Origin: JABDIY01 sp963803845
Lineage (GTDB): Bacteria > Actinomycetota > Acidimicrobiia > Acidimicrobiales > SZUA-35
Direction: 5' to 3'
Length of the DNA stretch: 64,000 bases
NCBI GenBank assembly: GCA_963803845.1
Contig: CAWDNZ010000004.1
Span: 248,001 to 312,000, forward strand
Position numbers and translations under genes: made by a program. Of the stretch, positions 26,224-35,420 are shown piece by piece; within the stretch, counting starts at the first letter, position 1; every line of letters starts with the position of its first letter. The notes under the pieces were generated by a model. That model was not told the origin of the DNA, did no database searches, and saw nothing but the letters and a program-made list of their open reading frames with translations.

Positions 26224-27267
26224 ATGTTGAGCATCGCGGTCACCGGGTCGGCCGGCGCATTGGGCAAGAGAGTGGTTGAGGAACTGCTCGGCGACCCCAA
26301 CGTGTACCGCGTGGTAGCGATCGATCGCCGTCTCCAGCGGGCGACCGATGACAAGATGACCGTCACCCGGTTGGCCATCTCCGAGACATCCGAACAGGGG
26401 GCCAACGCCGATCTGGTAACAGCCCTGACCGGTTGCGACAGCGTCATCCATGCGGCCTCCGACGAGGGCCGAGCTTCGAGCCATCGACAGTCCAGTCATA
26501 TGCTCGAGCGACTCCTGGACGCCGCAACCGAGGCCGGGGTTGGCCACATCGTCATCATTTCTTCGGCCATGGTCTATGGCGGTCTACCAGATAATGCGGT
26601 GCCATTGGCCGAAGATGCGCCGCTACGAGCAACCGATGACCTCGAATTTGTCGCCGCAAAAAAGGAGATGGAACGGTTGGCCACCACTTGGGCCTCCGGC
26701 GGTCATCGCGCCGCCATCCTCCGGCCAACCACCACCTTGGCAGAGGGATGGACCTCATGGATCGCCCGCACGCTGAAGTTGGCAACCACGGTTCGAACCG
26801 ATCGGGTAGATCCGCCGGTGCAGTTCATCCACTACGAAGACCTAGCCTCTGCAGCTGCGTGCGTGGCGGTCAACCGGGCCTCTGGCGCATTCAACGCCAG
26901 TCCCGATGGGTTCATCTCCTCCGAGGGTTTTCACCAGCTGGTCGGGGGCGTGCAGCTACGGGCCCCCGCCGACATCGCCGACCTGTGGCTTCGAGCCGGT
27001 CGTCGCTTCGGTATCCGCCCCACCCCGGAAGGAATCGAACCCTACGTCCACCACCCGTGGGTAGTGGCAAACGACAGATTGCGATCGCTCGGTTGGTCGC
27101 CCCGGTTCACCAACGAGGAAGCATTCGTGGCCGGAACTCCGCCCGCCCCGTGGATCATTCCGCACAAACGTCGCCAAGAGGTGGTGTTGGGGATAACGGC
27201 CGCCGCCGGCGTTGGCATCGTCACCGGTGCCGCCATCCTGGCCCGCCGAATCCTGAAATCCCGCTAG
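26224..27267 (+). CDS. NAD-dependent epimerase/dehydratase (extended SDR) with C-terminal membrane segment
   Basis: Read from ATG 26224 (MLSIAVTGSAGALGKRV) it is 347 residues; a start at 26188 would overlap the divergent gene. The Rossmann motif TGSAGALGKR, the YGG near residue 115 (SSAMVYGGLPDN) and a downstream Lys (AKKEMER) are the SDR features; the catalytic Tyr context is VYGG. A hydrophobic segment near the end (VVLGITAAAGVGIVTGAAIL) anchors it to the membrane, unusual for sugar epimerases. Both this gene and the next end within the same CTAG. Role unknown, possibly steroid or lipid modification. Confidence 0.82.
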   Translation: MLSIAVTGSAGALGKRVVEELLGDPNVYRVVAIDRRLQRATDDKMTVTRLAISETSEQGANADLVTALTGCDSVIHAASDEGRASSHRQSSHMLERLLDAATEAGVGHIVIISSAMVYGGLPDNAVPLAEDAPLRATDDLEFVAAKKEMERLATTWASGGHRAAILRPTTTLAEGWTSWIARTLKLATTVRTDRVDPPVQFIHYEDLASAAACVAVNRASGAFNASPDGFISSEGFHQLVGGVQLRAPADIADLWLRAGRRFGIRPTPEGIEPYVHHPWVVANDRLRSLGWSPRFTNEEAFVAGTPPAPWIIPHKRRQEVVLGITAAAGVGIVTGAAILARRILKSR

Positions 27268-28892
27268 AAGAGTTCGTCGTCAGGATCCGGTCTTACGGTT
27301 GGCAGCTGTTGGGTGTCGCTGCTTTCGGACTGAGATGGGTCTGGGTTGATGCGGACCGCCGGCATCCGGGCGGTTGGTGGACCCTGACTCGGCAGGTCAG
27401 GCTCAGCGAAAAGGTCGTCGACCGAGAGTCGAGTCTCATCGGGAGGGGCGGCCGCTTCAGACTCTGGCGCCGACGAGCCATTTTCGCGGGCGCGCCGCGA
27501 AGTGGCTCGCTTTTTCACCGATTTCGAGGCCCGTGCGCTGGCTTTCTTGGCGTTCTTGCGCGCCACTTCGGTGTTGGGCACCGGATCCTTACCCAGCCAG
27601 TAGCTCACGGCAGCAAAACTTGCGGTGACCGCAATCAGCAGAAAACCCAACCTGGCCGGGACGGGGACGATGACCGGAAGGATGGCACCAAGAACCCAGA
27701 CGAGCTGAAACCGGCTTTCGAACTTCGCGAACGTGTGCCCCAGCTCATTCGGATTGGAATCTCGTTGCACGATGGCGTCGAAACTCTGCTTCCCAACCGA
27801 ACCACCCATGGCAACGGCAAAAGCCACTGCCATTGCGCCCATTAGACCTCCCGCCAGCGCGCCGAGCAGTCCCACCACGCCCATGAGGCCGAGCATTCCC
27901 GCCAGGTTGCGTTCTTCTGGGAAGCGTTCCCGCAATTTCGGCGACACCACTGCACCGAGAAAACTGCCGAGCCCCGACGCCCCAACGACCGCTCCGAAAT
28001 GCCACGTTGGTGAACCGCCTACCGAAAGGTCCAGCCGAGCTTGGCCGAGTGCGGCTCTCACCTGATGGCCCATCTCGACGCCGGGACCGATCGGTCCTGG
28101 TTCAACTCCGCCGCGCAACGAAAACGCCAGGAGAAGCGTGAGAAAACCCGTGACGCCACGCACGTACGCCATGGCACTGGAGGCCAGAAGAATGCCGCCC
28201 CGTCGCACCGCGATGGCCGGGATTTCGGCCGTAGTCTCGGCGGGCACATCGGGGTGGACCGGCAGCGGAATCCGTAGACCCATGATCCCACCGGCCAGGA
28301 ACACAACTCCGGCAAAGGTGAGCGTCCACGGCGCGCCGCCGAAGTAGAGGAATGCCACACCCGGGATGGCCGCGACGCCTGCGGAGACGGCGGAAACGAT
28401 GGACAGTCGACTATTGGCCTGGACCAGTTTCGCTCGGTCCTCGATGAGCCCTGGGACAAGCGAAGACTTGGCGATGTGGTGTGCCTTGCCGAGCACCAAC
28501 ATGGTGAAGGCCAACGGAAAGAACAACAAGCTGTCCACCCGGCTGGCCATGAAAATCGCAACGACGGCACGGGCAAAACCCGAAAACACGAGTATCAGCC
28601 GGGTTCCGCCCTTGAGGCGCTCCACCAACGGCCCCAGGAACTGGGCCACCACTCCGAACGGGGCCACGGTGAACAACAGATACAGCAACACTCGCCAACG
28701 CGCATCGTTGGGATCGAGGGAGAAGAAGACCGAGTCGGCCAAGGCCACCGCCACCAGGGCGTCGCCCGCCACGCTGGCACCGTGGGGACGGGCCAACCGG
28801 GCGAATGGTGACACCGAAAACACCTCGGCTCCCAGCGCCGCCTTGCCGAAGCGTTTCGACGGCTGCGAAGATCTGTGCGCGGTCTCGACCAT
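27264..28892 (-). CDS. MFS transporter with long Ser/Ala-rich C-terminal tail
   Basis: Start ATG at 28892 (MVETAHRSSQ) after a short leader of nonsense in the longer frame; 542 residues. Twelve hydrophobic segments fill residues about 40-430 (VLLYLLFTVAPFGVVAQFL, LILVFSGFARAVVAIFM, and so on). The tail from about 440 is basic then acidic (ARKNAKKASARASKSVKKRA, later DDLFAEPDLPSQGPP), probably cytosolic and regulatory. The family resembles large actinobacterial MFS proteins of unknown substrate. Its TAG stop shares two bases with the epimerase stop within CTAG. It is divergent from the Na/Pi transporter gene. Confidence 0.82.
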   Translation of the reverse strand: MVETAHRSSQPSKRFGKAALGAEVFSVSPFARLARPHGASVAGDALVAVALADSVFFSLDPNDARWRVLLYLLFTVAPFGVVAQFLGPLVERLKGGTRLILVFSGFARAVVAIFMASRVDSLLFFPLAFTMLVLGKAHHIAKSSLVPGLIEDRAKLVQANSRLSIVSAVSAGVAAIPGVAFLYFGGAPWTLTFAGVVFLAGGIMGLRIPLPVHPDVPAETTAEIPAIAVRRGGILLASSAMAYVRGVTGFLTLLLAFSLRGGVEPGPIGPGVEMGHQVRAALGQARLDLSVGGSPTWHFGAVVGASGLGSFLGAVVSPKLRERFPEERNLAGMLGLMGVVGLLGALAGGLMGAMAVAFAVAMGGSVGKQSFDAIVQRDSNPNELGHTFAKFESRFQLVWVLGAILPVIVPVPARLGFLLIAVTASFAAVSYWLGKDPVPNTEVARKNAKKASARASKSVKKRATSRRARENGSSAPESEAAAPPDETRLSVDDLFAEPDLPSQGPPTARMPAVRINPDPSQSESSDTQQLPTVRPDPDDELF

Positions 28893-29031
28893 GTGCGCCC
28901 CACGGTAGTGCGCCCTTAGGGATCGCGGTGAGAAGCTCCGCCGCTCAATTTGGTGTTGCCCTCTCAGTGCCAATAGAGTCTGACGGTGCACAAAGTGGTG
29001 AGGGGATGACCGGGAGCGTTACTACTGGGAG

Positions 29032-30162
29032 ATGCGTCCCAGCGTCGATCGCTCGAGACTGCCCGCCCCGGCCCGCTCCGCCGTGGTGCTCGGATTGATC
29101 TATCTCTTCCTCGTCGGCGTCTCGTCGCTGGAAGCCGGGATCAAGATCATGGGGGCCGACACCCAGGAACAACTCTTTTCGGCCGTCTCGAACCCGATCG
29201 CCGGTCTGTGTGTCGGAATCCTCGGCACCGTGTTGGTCCAGTCCTCATCCGCCAGCACATCGGTCATCGTGGGACTGGTTGCCTCGGGCGCTCTAGGCGT
29301 TGATCAAGCGGTGCCCATGGTCATGGGCGCCAACATCGGAACAACCGTGACCAACACCCTGGTCTCGCTGGGCCACGTTCGGCAATCCAATGAGTTCAAG
29401 CGAGCATTCGCCGCCGCCACAGTGCACGACTTCTTCAACGTCCTCGCCGTCATAGTGCTCCTACCCCTGGAGCTTGCCTTCGGCGTGATCAGCGGCATTG
29501 CCGAGCGTGCCAGCGAACTACTGGTGGGATCGGCCGGGAGCGAATGGAAGAGCCCGATCAAGGCATGGGTCAAAGGCCCGGTTGGCTGGGTGGAGGATTT
29601 TTGGGGGGCGGTGGGGCTGGACGGCAACTGGCAAGGAACTGCCATGGTGCTCACTGGCTTGGTTGTGATCCTGGCAGCGCTGACGCTCATCACCAAGAAC
29701 ATGCGCAAACTGGTGGCCGATCGAGTAGAACGGTCAGTCAACGCCGTCTTGGGCAAAGGCGGCGGCGCGGTGGCCCTGCTGTTGGGTCTGGTGATTACGG
29801 TCGCCGTGCAGTCCTCCAGCATCACCACGTCCATTCTCATTCCGCTGTCTGCAGCCGGCGTCCTCTCGCTCCGTAATGCCTATCCGGTCACCCTCGGCGC
29901 CAACCTTGGCACCACCATCACGGCGCTGCTGGCCGCCCTGGCAGCCTCCAGACCCGAGGCGCTCACCGTGGGCCTCGCCCACACAACGTTCAATCTCGCC
30001 GGCATCTTCCTGCTCTACGTGCTGCCGTTTGCCCGCGATGTCCCGGTGCGGCTTGCCGAGGGGCTGGCCGAAATCGCTGTCAAGCGCCGAGCATGGGCAG
30101 TGGCCTATGTTGTTGGCGCCTTCATTATCGTCCCGCTCATCGGCGTGACGCTCCTTCGCTGA
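29032..30162 (+). CDS. Na+/phosphate cotransporter (NptA/PhoU-linked type)
   Basis: A 376-residue membrane protein with the inverted repeat of Na/Pi-II transporters: GTVLVQSSSASTSVIVGLV with GANIGTTVTNT in the first half and VAVQSSSITTSILIPLS with GANLGTTITA in the second. The QSSS motifs bind sodium and phosphate. These carriers take up phosphate with sodium or export it. GGGAG directly before the ATG supports the start. Thirteen bases downstream lies a PhoU-domain gene, a common pairing. It widens the phosphate island with a second, non-Pst route. Confidence 0.92.
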   Translation: MRPSVDRSRLPAPARSAVVLGLIYLFLVGVSSLEAGIKIMGADTQEQLFSAVSNPIAGLCVGILGTVLVQSSSASTSVIVGLVASGALGVDQAVPMVMGANIGTTVTNTLVSLGHVRQSNEFKRAFAAATVHDFFNVLAVIVLLPLELAFGVISGIAERASELLVGSAGSEWKSPIKAWVKGPVGWVEDFWGAVGLDGNWQGTAMVLTGLVVILAALTLITKNMRKLVADRVERSVNAVLGKGGGAVALLLGLVITVAVQSSSITTSILIPLSAAGVLSLRNAYPVTLGANLGTTITALLAALAASRPEALTVGLAHTTFNLAGIFLLYVLPFARDVPVRLAEGLAEIAVKRRAWAVAYVVGAFIIVPLIGVTLLR

Positions 30163-30175
30163 AAGGCTGAAAACC

Positions 30176-30848
30176 ATGGTCATGTCCTTCTTCCGGAAAG
30201 GGTCCCACGGTCTGGACCACATCCAGTCCCGGGCCGCAACGATGCTGGGCGACGCCCGCCATTCGTTCGACCTCGCCAACACTGCGTTACTCACCGGCGA
30301 CACCCACGAAAGTATCGCCGACGACATCCGCGCCACCGATAACCGAATAAACCAGGCCGAACAAGATCTGCGGTCGGAGTTGGTAGTCCACGTGAGCGTT
30401 CAAGGGACCGATGACATCGGGACGGTCCTCGGTTTCATGCTCCTGCTGAAAAAAGTGGAGCGGATTGGCGATCAGGCGAAGAACATCCTCGACCTCGCCG
30501 AATCCGGCGTATCGCTGGCCAACTCCCCGGTTATCGACCAGCTGCGAGCCCAGCAGGCAGAGGTGTCCTTCCTCTTCGGTGAGGCGGGACAGTTGCTCAC
30601 CGATGTAGACGAAGCCCGCAGTCAACGCTTCGTCCAACGGGTCAGCGAGCTCATCACCGAATACCAGACCCAAATCGACGGCTACATGTTCTCTGACCTC
30701 CCCGGCCGCGAGGTGGTGCCGCTGGCAATCTACTACCGCTACTTGAAGCGGATCGTGGCCAACCTGCGCGGTGTTAGTTGGCGTGACCTTGAACCCGCTT
30801 CCCCAGATCGACTACCTCGAGGGCGGCACAGTAGACACCGACGATTAG
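30176..30848 (+). CDS. PhoU-domain protein (frameshifted at the 3' end)
   Basis: The N-terminal two thirds are a PhoU-like helical bundle (HIQSRAATMLGDARHSFDLAN, KKVERIGDQAKNILDLAE with the metal-binding ERIGD motif, then a third helix pair). Near base 30774 an extra T shifts the frame; removing it gives the tail GVTLNPLPQIDYLEGG and a stop at 30846-30848, 223 residues in total. That stop shares TTAG with the stop of regX3 on the other strand, which supports the repair. Without it the frame runs on across regX3 to 31051. It probably regulates the Na/Pi transporter next to it. Confidence 0.85.
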
Positions 30849-31555
30849 GAGGAGGCGAATTTGTAGCCGAGGCCTCGGATGGTGACGATGCGTTGCGGAT
30901 TGGGCGGGTCGGTCTCCACTTTGGAGCGCAGACGCTTCACGTGGACGTCGAGGGTCTTGGAATCACCCACGTAGTCATAACCCCAGACCCGGTCGAACAG
31001 GATCTCTCGGGTGACCACTTTTCCGGCGTTCATCATCAGGATTTCCAGTAGTTCGAACTCTTTGAGCGGCATGGTGACCTGGGCCCCGTTCACGGTGACT
31101 TCATGTCGTTCGGCATCCAACGTCACACCGTTCATCACCAGTTTCTCATCTGACATGCCCGCCGTTCGGGTCTCCTCGGCCCGTCGCAGCAAGGCCCGGA
31201 TACGGGCCTGAAGTTCCCGGATCCGGTACGGCTTGGTGATGTAGTCGTCGGCACCAACCTCCAGCCCAACCACGACGTCAACTTCGCTGGACTTTGCAGT
31301 CACCATGATGATGGGCACAGCGCTACTGCCACGTATGTCGCGGCAGACATCAACGCCGCTGATTCGGGGCAGCATCAGATCCAGCAGCACGAGATCTGGT
31401 TTCACCGCACGGAAGCGTTCCAACGCCTCAAAGCCGTCGTACGCCGGGGTCACCTCGTAGCCCTCTGCCTCGAGAGTGATCATGAGTGTGTCCACGAAGT
31501 CCACCTCATCGTCGACCACCAGAATCCTTTTCTTTCGCTCAGACAACGGCTGCAT
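30845..31555 (-). CDS. regX3: Phosphate response regulator RegX3/PhoP
   Basis: A 236-residue OmpR-family regulator. The receiver has the acidic pair DDE (15-17), phospho-acceptor Asp59 in VLLDLML and Lys in ITKPYRI; the C-terminal winged helix contains KEFELLEILMMNAGKVVTRE and VDVHVKRLRSK-like HVKRLRSKVE. Actinobacterial RegX3 is phosphorylated by SenX3 when phosphate is low and binds paired 11-base PHO boxes; such a pair lies before pstS here. Its start overlaps senX3 by 17 bases, so the two are cotranslated. Both sit downstream of phoU and pstSCAB. Confidence 0.95.
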   Translation of the reverse strand: MQPLSERKKRILVVDDEVDFVDTLMITLEAEGYEVTPAYDGFEALERFRAVKPDLVLLDLMLPRISGVDVCRDIRGSSAVPIIMVTAKSSEVDVVVGLEVGADDYITKPYRIRELQARIRALLRRAEETRTAGMSDEKLVMNGVTLDAERHEVTVNGAQVTMPLKEFELLEILMMNAGKVVTREILFDRVWGYDYVGDSKTLDVHVKRLRSKVETDPPNPQRIVTIRGLGYKFASS

Positions 31556-32729
31556 TCCCTTCAGTGCTCACGGAGGCGCCGGCGAGCGGCAGCTCGATTT
31601 TGAAGGTGGTCCCCTCCCCCTCAACGGATTCCGCCGAGATGTCTCCCTCATGGTTGGAAACAACATGTCGCACGATGGAAAGGCCCAAACCGGTTCCGCC
31701 GGTCTCACGGCGGCGGGCACCATCCACCCGGTAGAAACGCTCATAGATCCGGCCCAACGCTGACTCTGGGATCCCGATTCCCTGGTCAGCAACAGTGATG
31801 ATCACCTTGTCACCGGCCATCGTTGCGTCGACCCGCACCTCGCTGCCGGAGCCGGAGTATTTGATCGCATTGTCCACCAGATTCTGCACGGCAGAGCGGA
31901 GTTGCCGTCCGTCGCCTCGCATCAAGATTGACGGGGGTGTGATGTTGACGTTTACCACAACGTCCGCCGCCGCTGCGGACTCGGCGAGATTGGAGACTGC
32001 GTCTTCAATGAACGACGCAACATCGAGGTTTGCCGCCTTGACTACGGTGCCGCTCTCGGTGCGGCTGAGTTCGAGCAGGTCTTCGATCATGTCCCCCAAC
32101 CTCAGCGCGGCCTCCTGCAACCGATTGCCCAGCCGCTTGATAACGGCGGGGTCATCGCTGGCGGTCAGCGTCTCGGCCAGGACCGCAATCGCCCCAACCG
32201 GGGTACGGAGTTCGTGACTGACGTTGGCCACGAACGACCGCCGGACCTCATCCAGCCGACGCTCCTTGGTGACATCGTTGACGATCACGACCACTCCTCC
32301 CGGATCGCCATCGGCAGTGGCCAAAGCCCGCACCGTTAGCGCAGCCCGGGGCGGTCCATAAATGTCTACCTCGTGCTCGAAGGCATGCGCCCGAGGGGCA
32401 CCGGCCTTCTCGGCCTGGAGAACTTCACCCACCAAGTCTCGTATCTCGCCATCAATCACCGCACGGGTGGGACGGGTAAACGTCGGGAAGTGCCCAGCCG
32501 GATTTCTATAGACCTCCTCACCGTGCGGACCGAAGACCAGAACCGCCAGGTCCACGGCCTCTAGCGAGTCGCTCACCACATCAGCAAGAGTCGGACTGCT
32601 CGCAGCGTCGGTCATCCGGCGCCGTTGGTCTGCCGCACTCTTGAGGGATTCCGATTGGCGCCGCACGATCCAGAACGTAAGCCCGGCACCTGTGACGAGG
32701 CCGACGACGAGCCCGACGACGAACTCCAT
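31539..32729 (-). CDS. senX3: Phosphate sensor histidine kinase SenX3/PhoR
   Basis: A 396-residue kinase. One or two N-terminal membrane segments (residues 1-22) are followed by a PAS domain (AVDLAVLVFGPHGEEVYRNP), then the dimerisation helix with His172 in VSHELRTPVGA, N box LVDNAIKYS, and ATP lid motifs VADQGIGIP and GTGLGLSIV. The lack of a large outside domain is normal for SenX3, which senses phosphate state through PhoU and the Pst transporter. Its ATG lies two bases from the phoU stop. Confidence 0.95.
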   Translation of the reverse strand: MEFVVGLVVGLVTGAGLTFWIVRRQSESLKSAADQRRRMTDAASSPTLADVVSDSLEAVDLAVLVFGPHGEEVYRNPAGHFPTFTRPTRAVIDGEIRDLVGEVLQAEKAGAPRAHAFEHEVDIYGPPRAALTVRALATADGDPGGVVVIVNDVTKERRLDEVRRSFVANVSHELRTPVGAIAVLAETLTASDDPAVIKRLGNRLQEAALRLGDMIEDLLELSRTESGTVVKAANLDVASFIEDAVSNLAESAAAADVVVNVNITPPSILMRGDGRQLRSAVQNLVDNAIKYSGSGSEVRVDATMAGDKVIITVADQGIGIPESALGRIYERFYRVDGARRRETGGTGLGLSIVRHVVSNHEGDISAESVEGEGTTFKIELPLAGASVSTEGNAAVV

Positions 32730-32731
32730 TT

Positions 32732-33514
32732 CTACGTAGACCCCGACGCAGAGTCGGACGGTTGACCCGCAGTATCCTCTGCCGCGGGAGACGAAGGTGT
32801 AGGTGCAGCTGGGGGGATAACTGGCGGTGACTCAGCTCGACCCGCACCCGCATGTTCGGGCATCCAGCCGGTCACCATGTACGTGACTCGCTGACCGATA
32901 TTCACCGCATGGTCACCGATGCGTTCGTAGTAGCGGGCAACAAGGGCCAACTGGACCGCCGCCTGAAGGTCGATGTGGCCTTCGGTATGGGCCTCAAACA
33001 CCGCCTCCACCATGTCCACGTTGAGTTCGTCCAGTTTGTCGTCGATGTCATCCAACGCCGCCGCGAGGGATTCGTCGGCGTCTGCATATGCATCGAGCGA
33101 GTACTGCAGGAGGTTCTGCGCCTCGTTTGCCATCGAGGACGCAACTCCTCTGATACGGGGTGTCATCTCGCTGCCGTACATCCGTCGGGCCGCCTTGGAC
33201 ACATTGACCATCAGATCGGCCGACCGCTCGAGCTCGGCCACCAACTTCGAGATGGTGACAAGGTGGCGGAGCTCGCTGGCTGCCGGCGCTTGCCGGGCCA
33301 TCACCAAATACGTACGATCCTCGATGTCCATGCTGAGGCGGTCGACCTGGTCGTCGTAGTCGATCAGCTCCTTCGCAACCTTTAGATCCCCTGTGAGCAG
33401 CACCTCAGTGCCTCGCGGAATGGTTTCGATCACCATTCCACCCAGTCGAAGGATGTCCGCCTTCAGCTCGTCCATCTGTCGGTGATACTCGCGTCGATGT
33501 TCCATACTGCTCAT
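32732..33514 (-). CDS. phoU: Phosphate-system regulatory protein PhoU
   Basis: A 260-residue PhoU with two three-helix repeats. The ERIGDHAVNIGQRV motif and the matching RSADLMVNVSK/ELERSADL helix bind metal and contact the kinase. The Pro/Ser-rich tail (PPVIPPAAPTPSSPAAE) is longer than usual. PhoU links the Pst transporter to SenX3 and keeps the kinase off when phosphate is plentiful. The first ATG (33514) follows GAGG; a second at 33505 is possible. It stands between pstB and senX3, 55 bases from pstB. Confidence 0.95.
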   Translation of the reverse strand: MSSMEHRREYHRQMDELKADILRLGGMVIETIPRGTEVLLTGDLKVAKELIDYDDQVDRLSMDIEDRTYLVMARQAPAASELRHLVTISKLVAELERSADLMVNVSKAARRMYGSEMTPRIRGVASSMANEAQNLLQYSLDAYADADESLAAALDDIDDKLDELNVDMVEAVFEAHTEGHIDLQAAVQLALVARYYERIGDHAVNIGQRVTYMVTGWMPEHAGAGRAESPPVIPPAAPTPSSPAAEDTAGQPSDSASGST

Positions 33515-33569
33515 TATCCCTCAACCTCCGCGGCGAGATACTCGATGTCTGGGGTAAGCATGAGCCGCA

Positions 33570-34460
33570 TCATCCGAAACGGCCGGTCACGTAATTCTCG
33601 GTACGAATATCGGCAGGGTTCGAGAAGATCCGCTCAGTGCGGTCAAATTCCACCAACACACCGGTCCGGCGATCGTTTTCCGAATCCGCCTCAGCGGTGA
33701 AGAACGCCGTTCGGTCACTCACCCGAGCGGCCTGCTGCATGTTGTGCGTAACGATGACGATGGTGTAGCGAGACTTGATCTCCTGCATCAGATCTTCGAT
33801 CATCCCGGTGGCGATCGGGTCCAATGCTGAACAGGGTTCGTCCATCAGTAGAACGTCGGGGCTGGTGGCGATGGCCCGAGCGATACACAGACGCTGCTGC
33901 TGCCCGCCGGACATTCCCAGAGCACTCTCGCTCAGACGATCCTTGACCTCGTCCCACAATGCCGCTCGGCGGAGCGACTTTTCCACGATGGCGTCAAATT
34001 CGGCCTTGGGCACGCCGGCGATGCGGGGCCCGTAGGTGATGTTGTCATAAATGCTCTTGGGGAACGGGTTGGGCTTCTGGAACACCATTCCGATGCGGCG
34101 CCGAACTTCCACCGGATCCACCTTGGCGTCGTAGAGGTCCACGCCATGGAACGTGAGGTCACCCTCCACTCTGGCGCTCGGGATGAGATCATTCATACGG
34201 TTGATCGACCGCAACACCGTGGACTTCCCACAGCCGGAAGGACCGATCATCGCCGTGATTTCGTTGTCGCGGACGTCGATGTTAACTCCCCGAACAGCCC
34301 GGAAATCGCCGTAATACACCGAGAGGTCCTTCAAGGACAGAACGACGGGGTTGTCCACCGCCTCTGCGGCGCCGCTTACGGCCACCATCGGGCGGGTTAT
34401 CCGCGTTGCGTCCATCGTTTCGGTTTCGTCGTCGTTTCGGTCAGAGTTCTCTTTGTTCAC
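33570..34460 (-). CDS. pstB: Phosphate ABC transporter ATPase PstB
   Basis: A 296-residue ABC ATPase: Walker A GPSGCGKST (about 74-82), Q loop, signature LGMSGGQQQRL, Walker B DVLLMDEPCSALDP and a His switch VIVTHNMQ. These and the FDRTERIFSNP ending are PstB-specific. It powers phosphate import through PstCA. An extra 37-residue polar N-terminus precedes the usual start. It lies four bases after pstA, in the order pstS-C-A-B typical of the Pst operon. Confidence 0.97.
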   Translation of the reverse strand: MNKENSDRNDDETETMDATRITRPMVAVSGAAEAVDNPVVLSLKDLSVYYGDFRAVRGVNIDVRDNEITAMIGPSGCGKSTVLRSINRMNDLIPSARVEGDLTFHGVDLYDAKVDPVEVRRRIGMVFQKPNPFPKSIYDNITYGPRIAGVPKAEFDAIVEKSLRRAALWDEVKDRLSESALGMSGGQQQRLCIARAIATSPDVLLMDEPCSALDPIATGMIEDLMQEIKSRYTIVIVTHNMQQAARVSDRTAFFTAEADSENDRRTGVLVEFDRTERIFSNPADIRTENYVTGRFG

Positions 34461-34464
34461 GTGA

Positions 34465-35418
34465 TCAGCCCGCTCTCTTCGCCTCGAACCTGTTACGCAA
34501 CACGATCGCAGCAGAATTAAGCAGGATCACAAACGCCACCAGAACCACGATGGCGGCGGCGGCATTCTCCACCCGGAAGCCTTCCTCGGGTTGCTTGGCC
34601 CACGTGGTGATAATCGTAGGCATCGCCGCAAACTTGTCTTGTACCTGGCGAAGGTCGAACCAGCCCGGCGAATTGGAAATGAAACCGGTGATCGTGCCAA
34701 CGAGCAGCAATGGCGCTGCTTCACCGGCCGCCCGGGCAACGCTGAGCAGCGTGCCGGTGAGAATGCCGGGAGCGGCGTAGGGCAGGATGTGATCCTTGAT
34801 GACTTCCCATTTGGTGGCGCCTACACCGAAGCCGGCCTCCCGAAGAGCGCTGGGCACCGCGCGAATGGCCTCCTGGGAGGTGATGATGACAACTGGCAGT
34901 ACCAACGCCGCCAGGGTGAGGCCGCCCGCCAGAGGTGAGCGTCCGCCGGTGATGGATGAGATGCCCCAGCCGTTCACGAAGATCGCCAAGCCCAGAATTC
35001 CATACACCACGCTGGGGACACCGGCCAAGTTCCGAATGTTCACTTCGATGAAACTGGAGAGTCGGGTCTTTGGGGCGTACTCCTCGAGATAGATGGCCGC
35101 GGCAATGCCCAGCGGGAAGGCCACGATTGCCACGATCAGACACAGGTAGAACGTGCCTTTGAGACCCTGGCTGATACCCGCCCGACCGGCATCGGGGGCC
35201 AGCGTTCCGGTGACAAAGTCACCCAAACGGGTACTGAGGACCGGCCACGCATCGCCGATCACCGTGTAGAACAGCACCACCAGAACGCCGATGGAGATGG
35301 AGAGAGAGAACAGCATGATGACCTGAAAGATCGAACCCTTGATATCAGGCTTTCGGCGGAGCGATTCGCCGATGTTGGCCGGTGTCAACCCGCCGCCGGG
35401 TTTGATTGCGATAGCCAT
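34465..35418 (-). CDS. pstA: Phosphate ABC transporter permease PstA
   Basis: A 317-residue inner membrane permease with six helices. The EAA loop SQEAIRAVPSALREAGFGVGATKWEVIKDHILPYAAPGILTG-like segment (around residues 185-225) and GVPSVVYGILGLAIF are PstA features. It forms the phosphate channel with PstC. It overlaps nothing but lies two bases from pstC and four from pstB. Confidence 0.96.
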   Translation of the reverse strand: MAIAIKPGGGLTPANIGESLRRKPDIKGSIFQVIMLFSLSISIGVLVVLFYTVIGDAWPVLSTRLGDFVTGTLAPDAGRAGISQGLKGTFYLCLIVAIVAFPLGIAAAIYLEEYAPKTRLSSFIEVNIRNLAGVPSVVYGILGLAIFVNGWGISSITGGRSPLAGGLTLAALVLPVVIITSQEAIRAVPSALREAGFGVGATKWEVIKDHILPYAAPGILTGTLLSVARAAGEAAPLLLVGTITGFISNSPGWFDLRQVQDKFAAMPTIITTWAKQPEEGFRVENAAAAIVVLVAFVILLNSAAIVLRNRFEAKRAG

Positions 35419-35420
35419 GA

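Noticed and set aside
3880..30848. Programmed ribosomal frameshifting as the explanation of the broken frames
   Set aside because: The sites share no slippery heptamer or downstream structure, occur in unrelated genes, and are all one-base insertions often in homopolymers.
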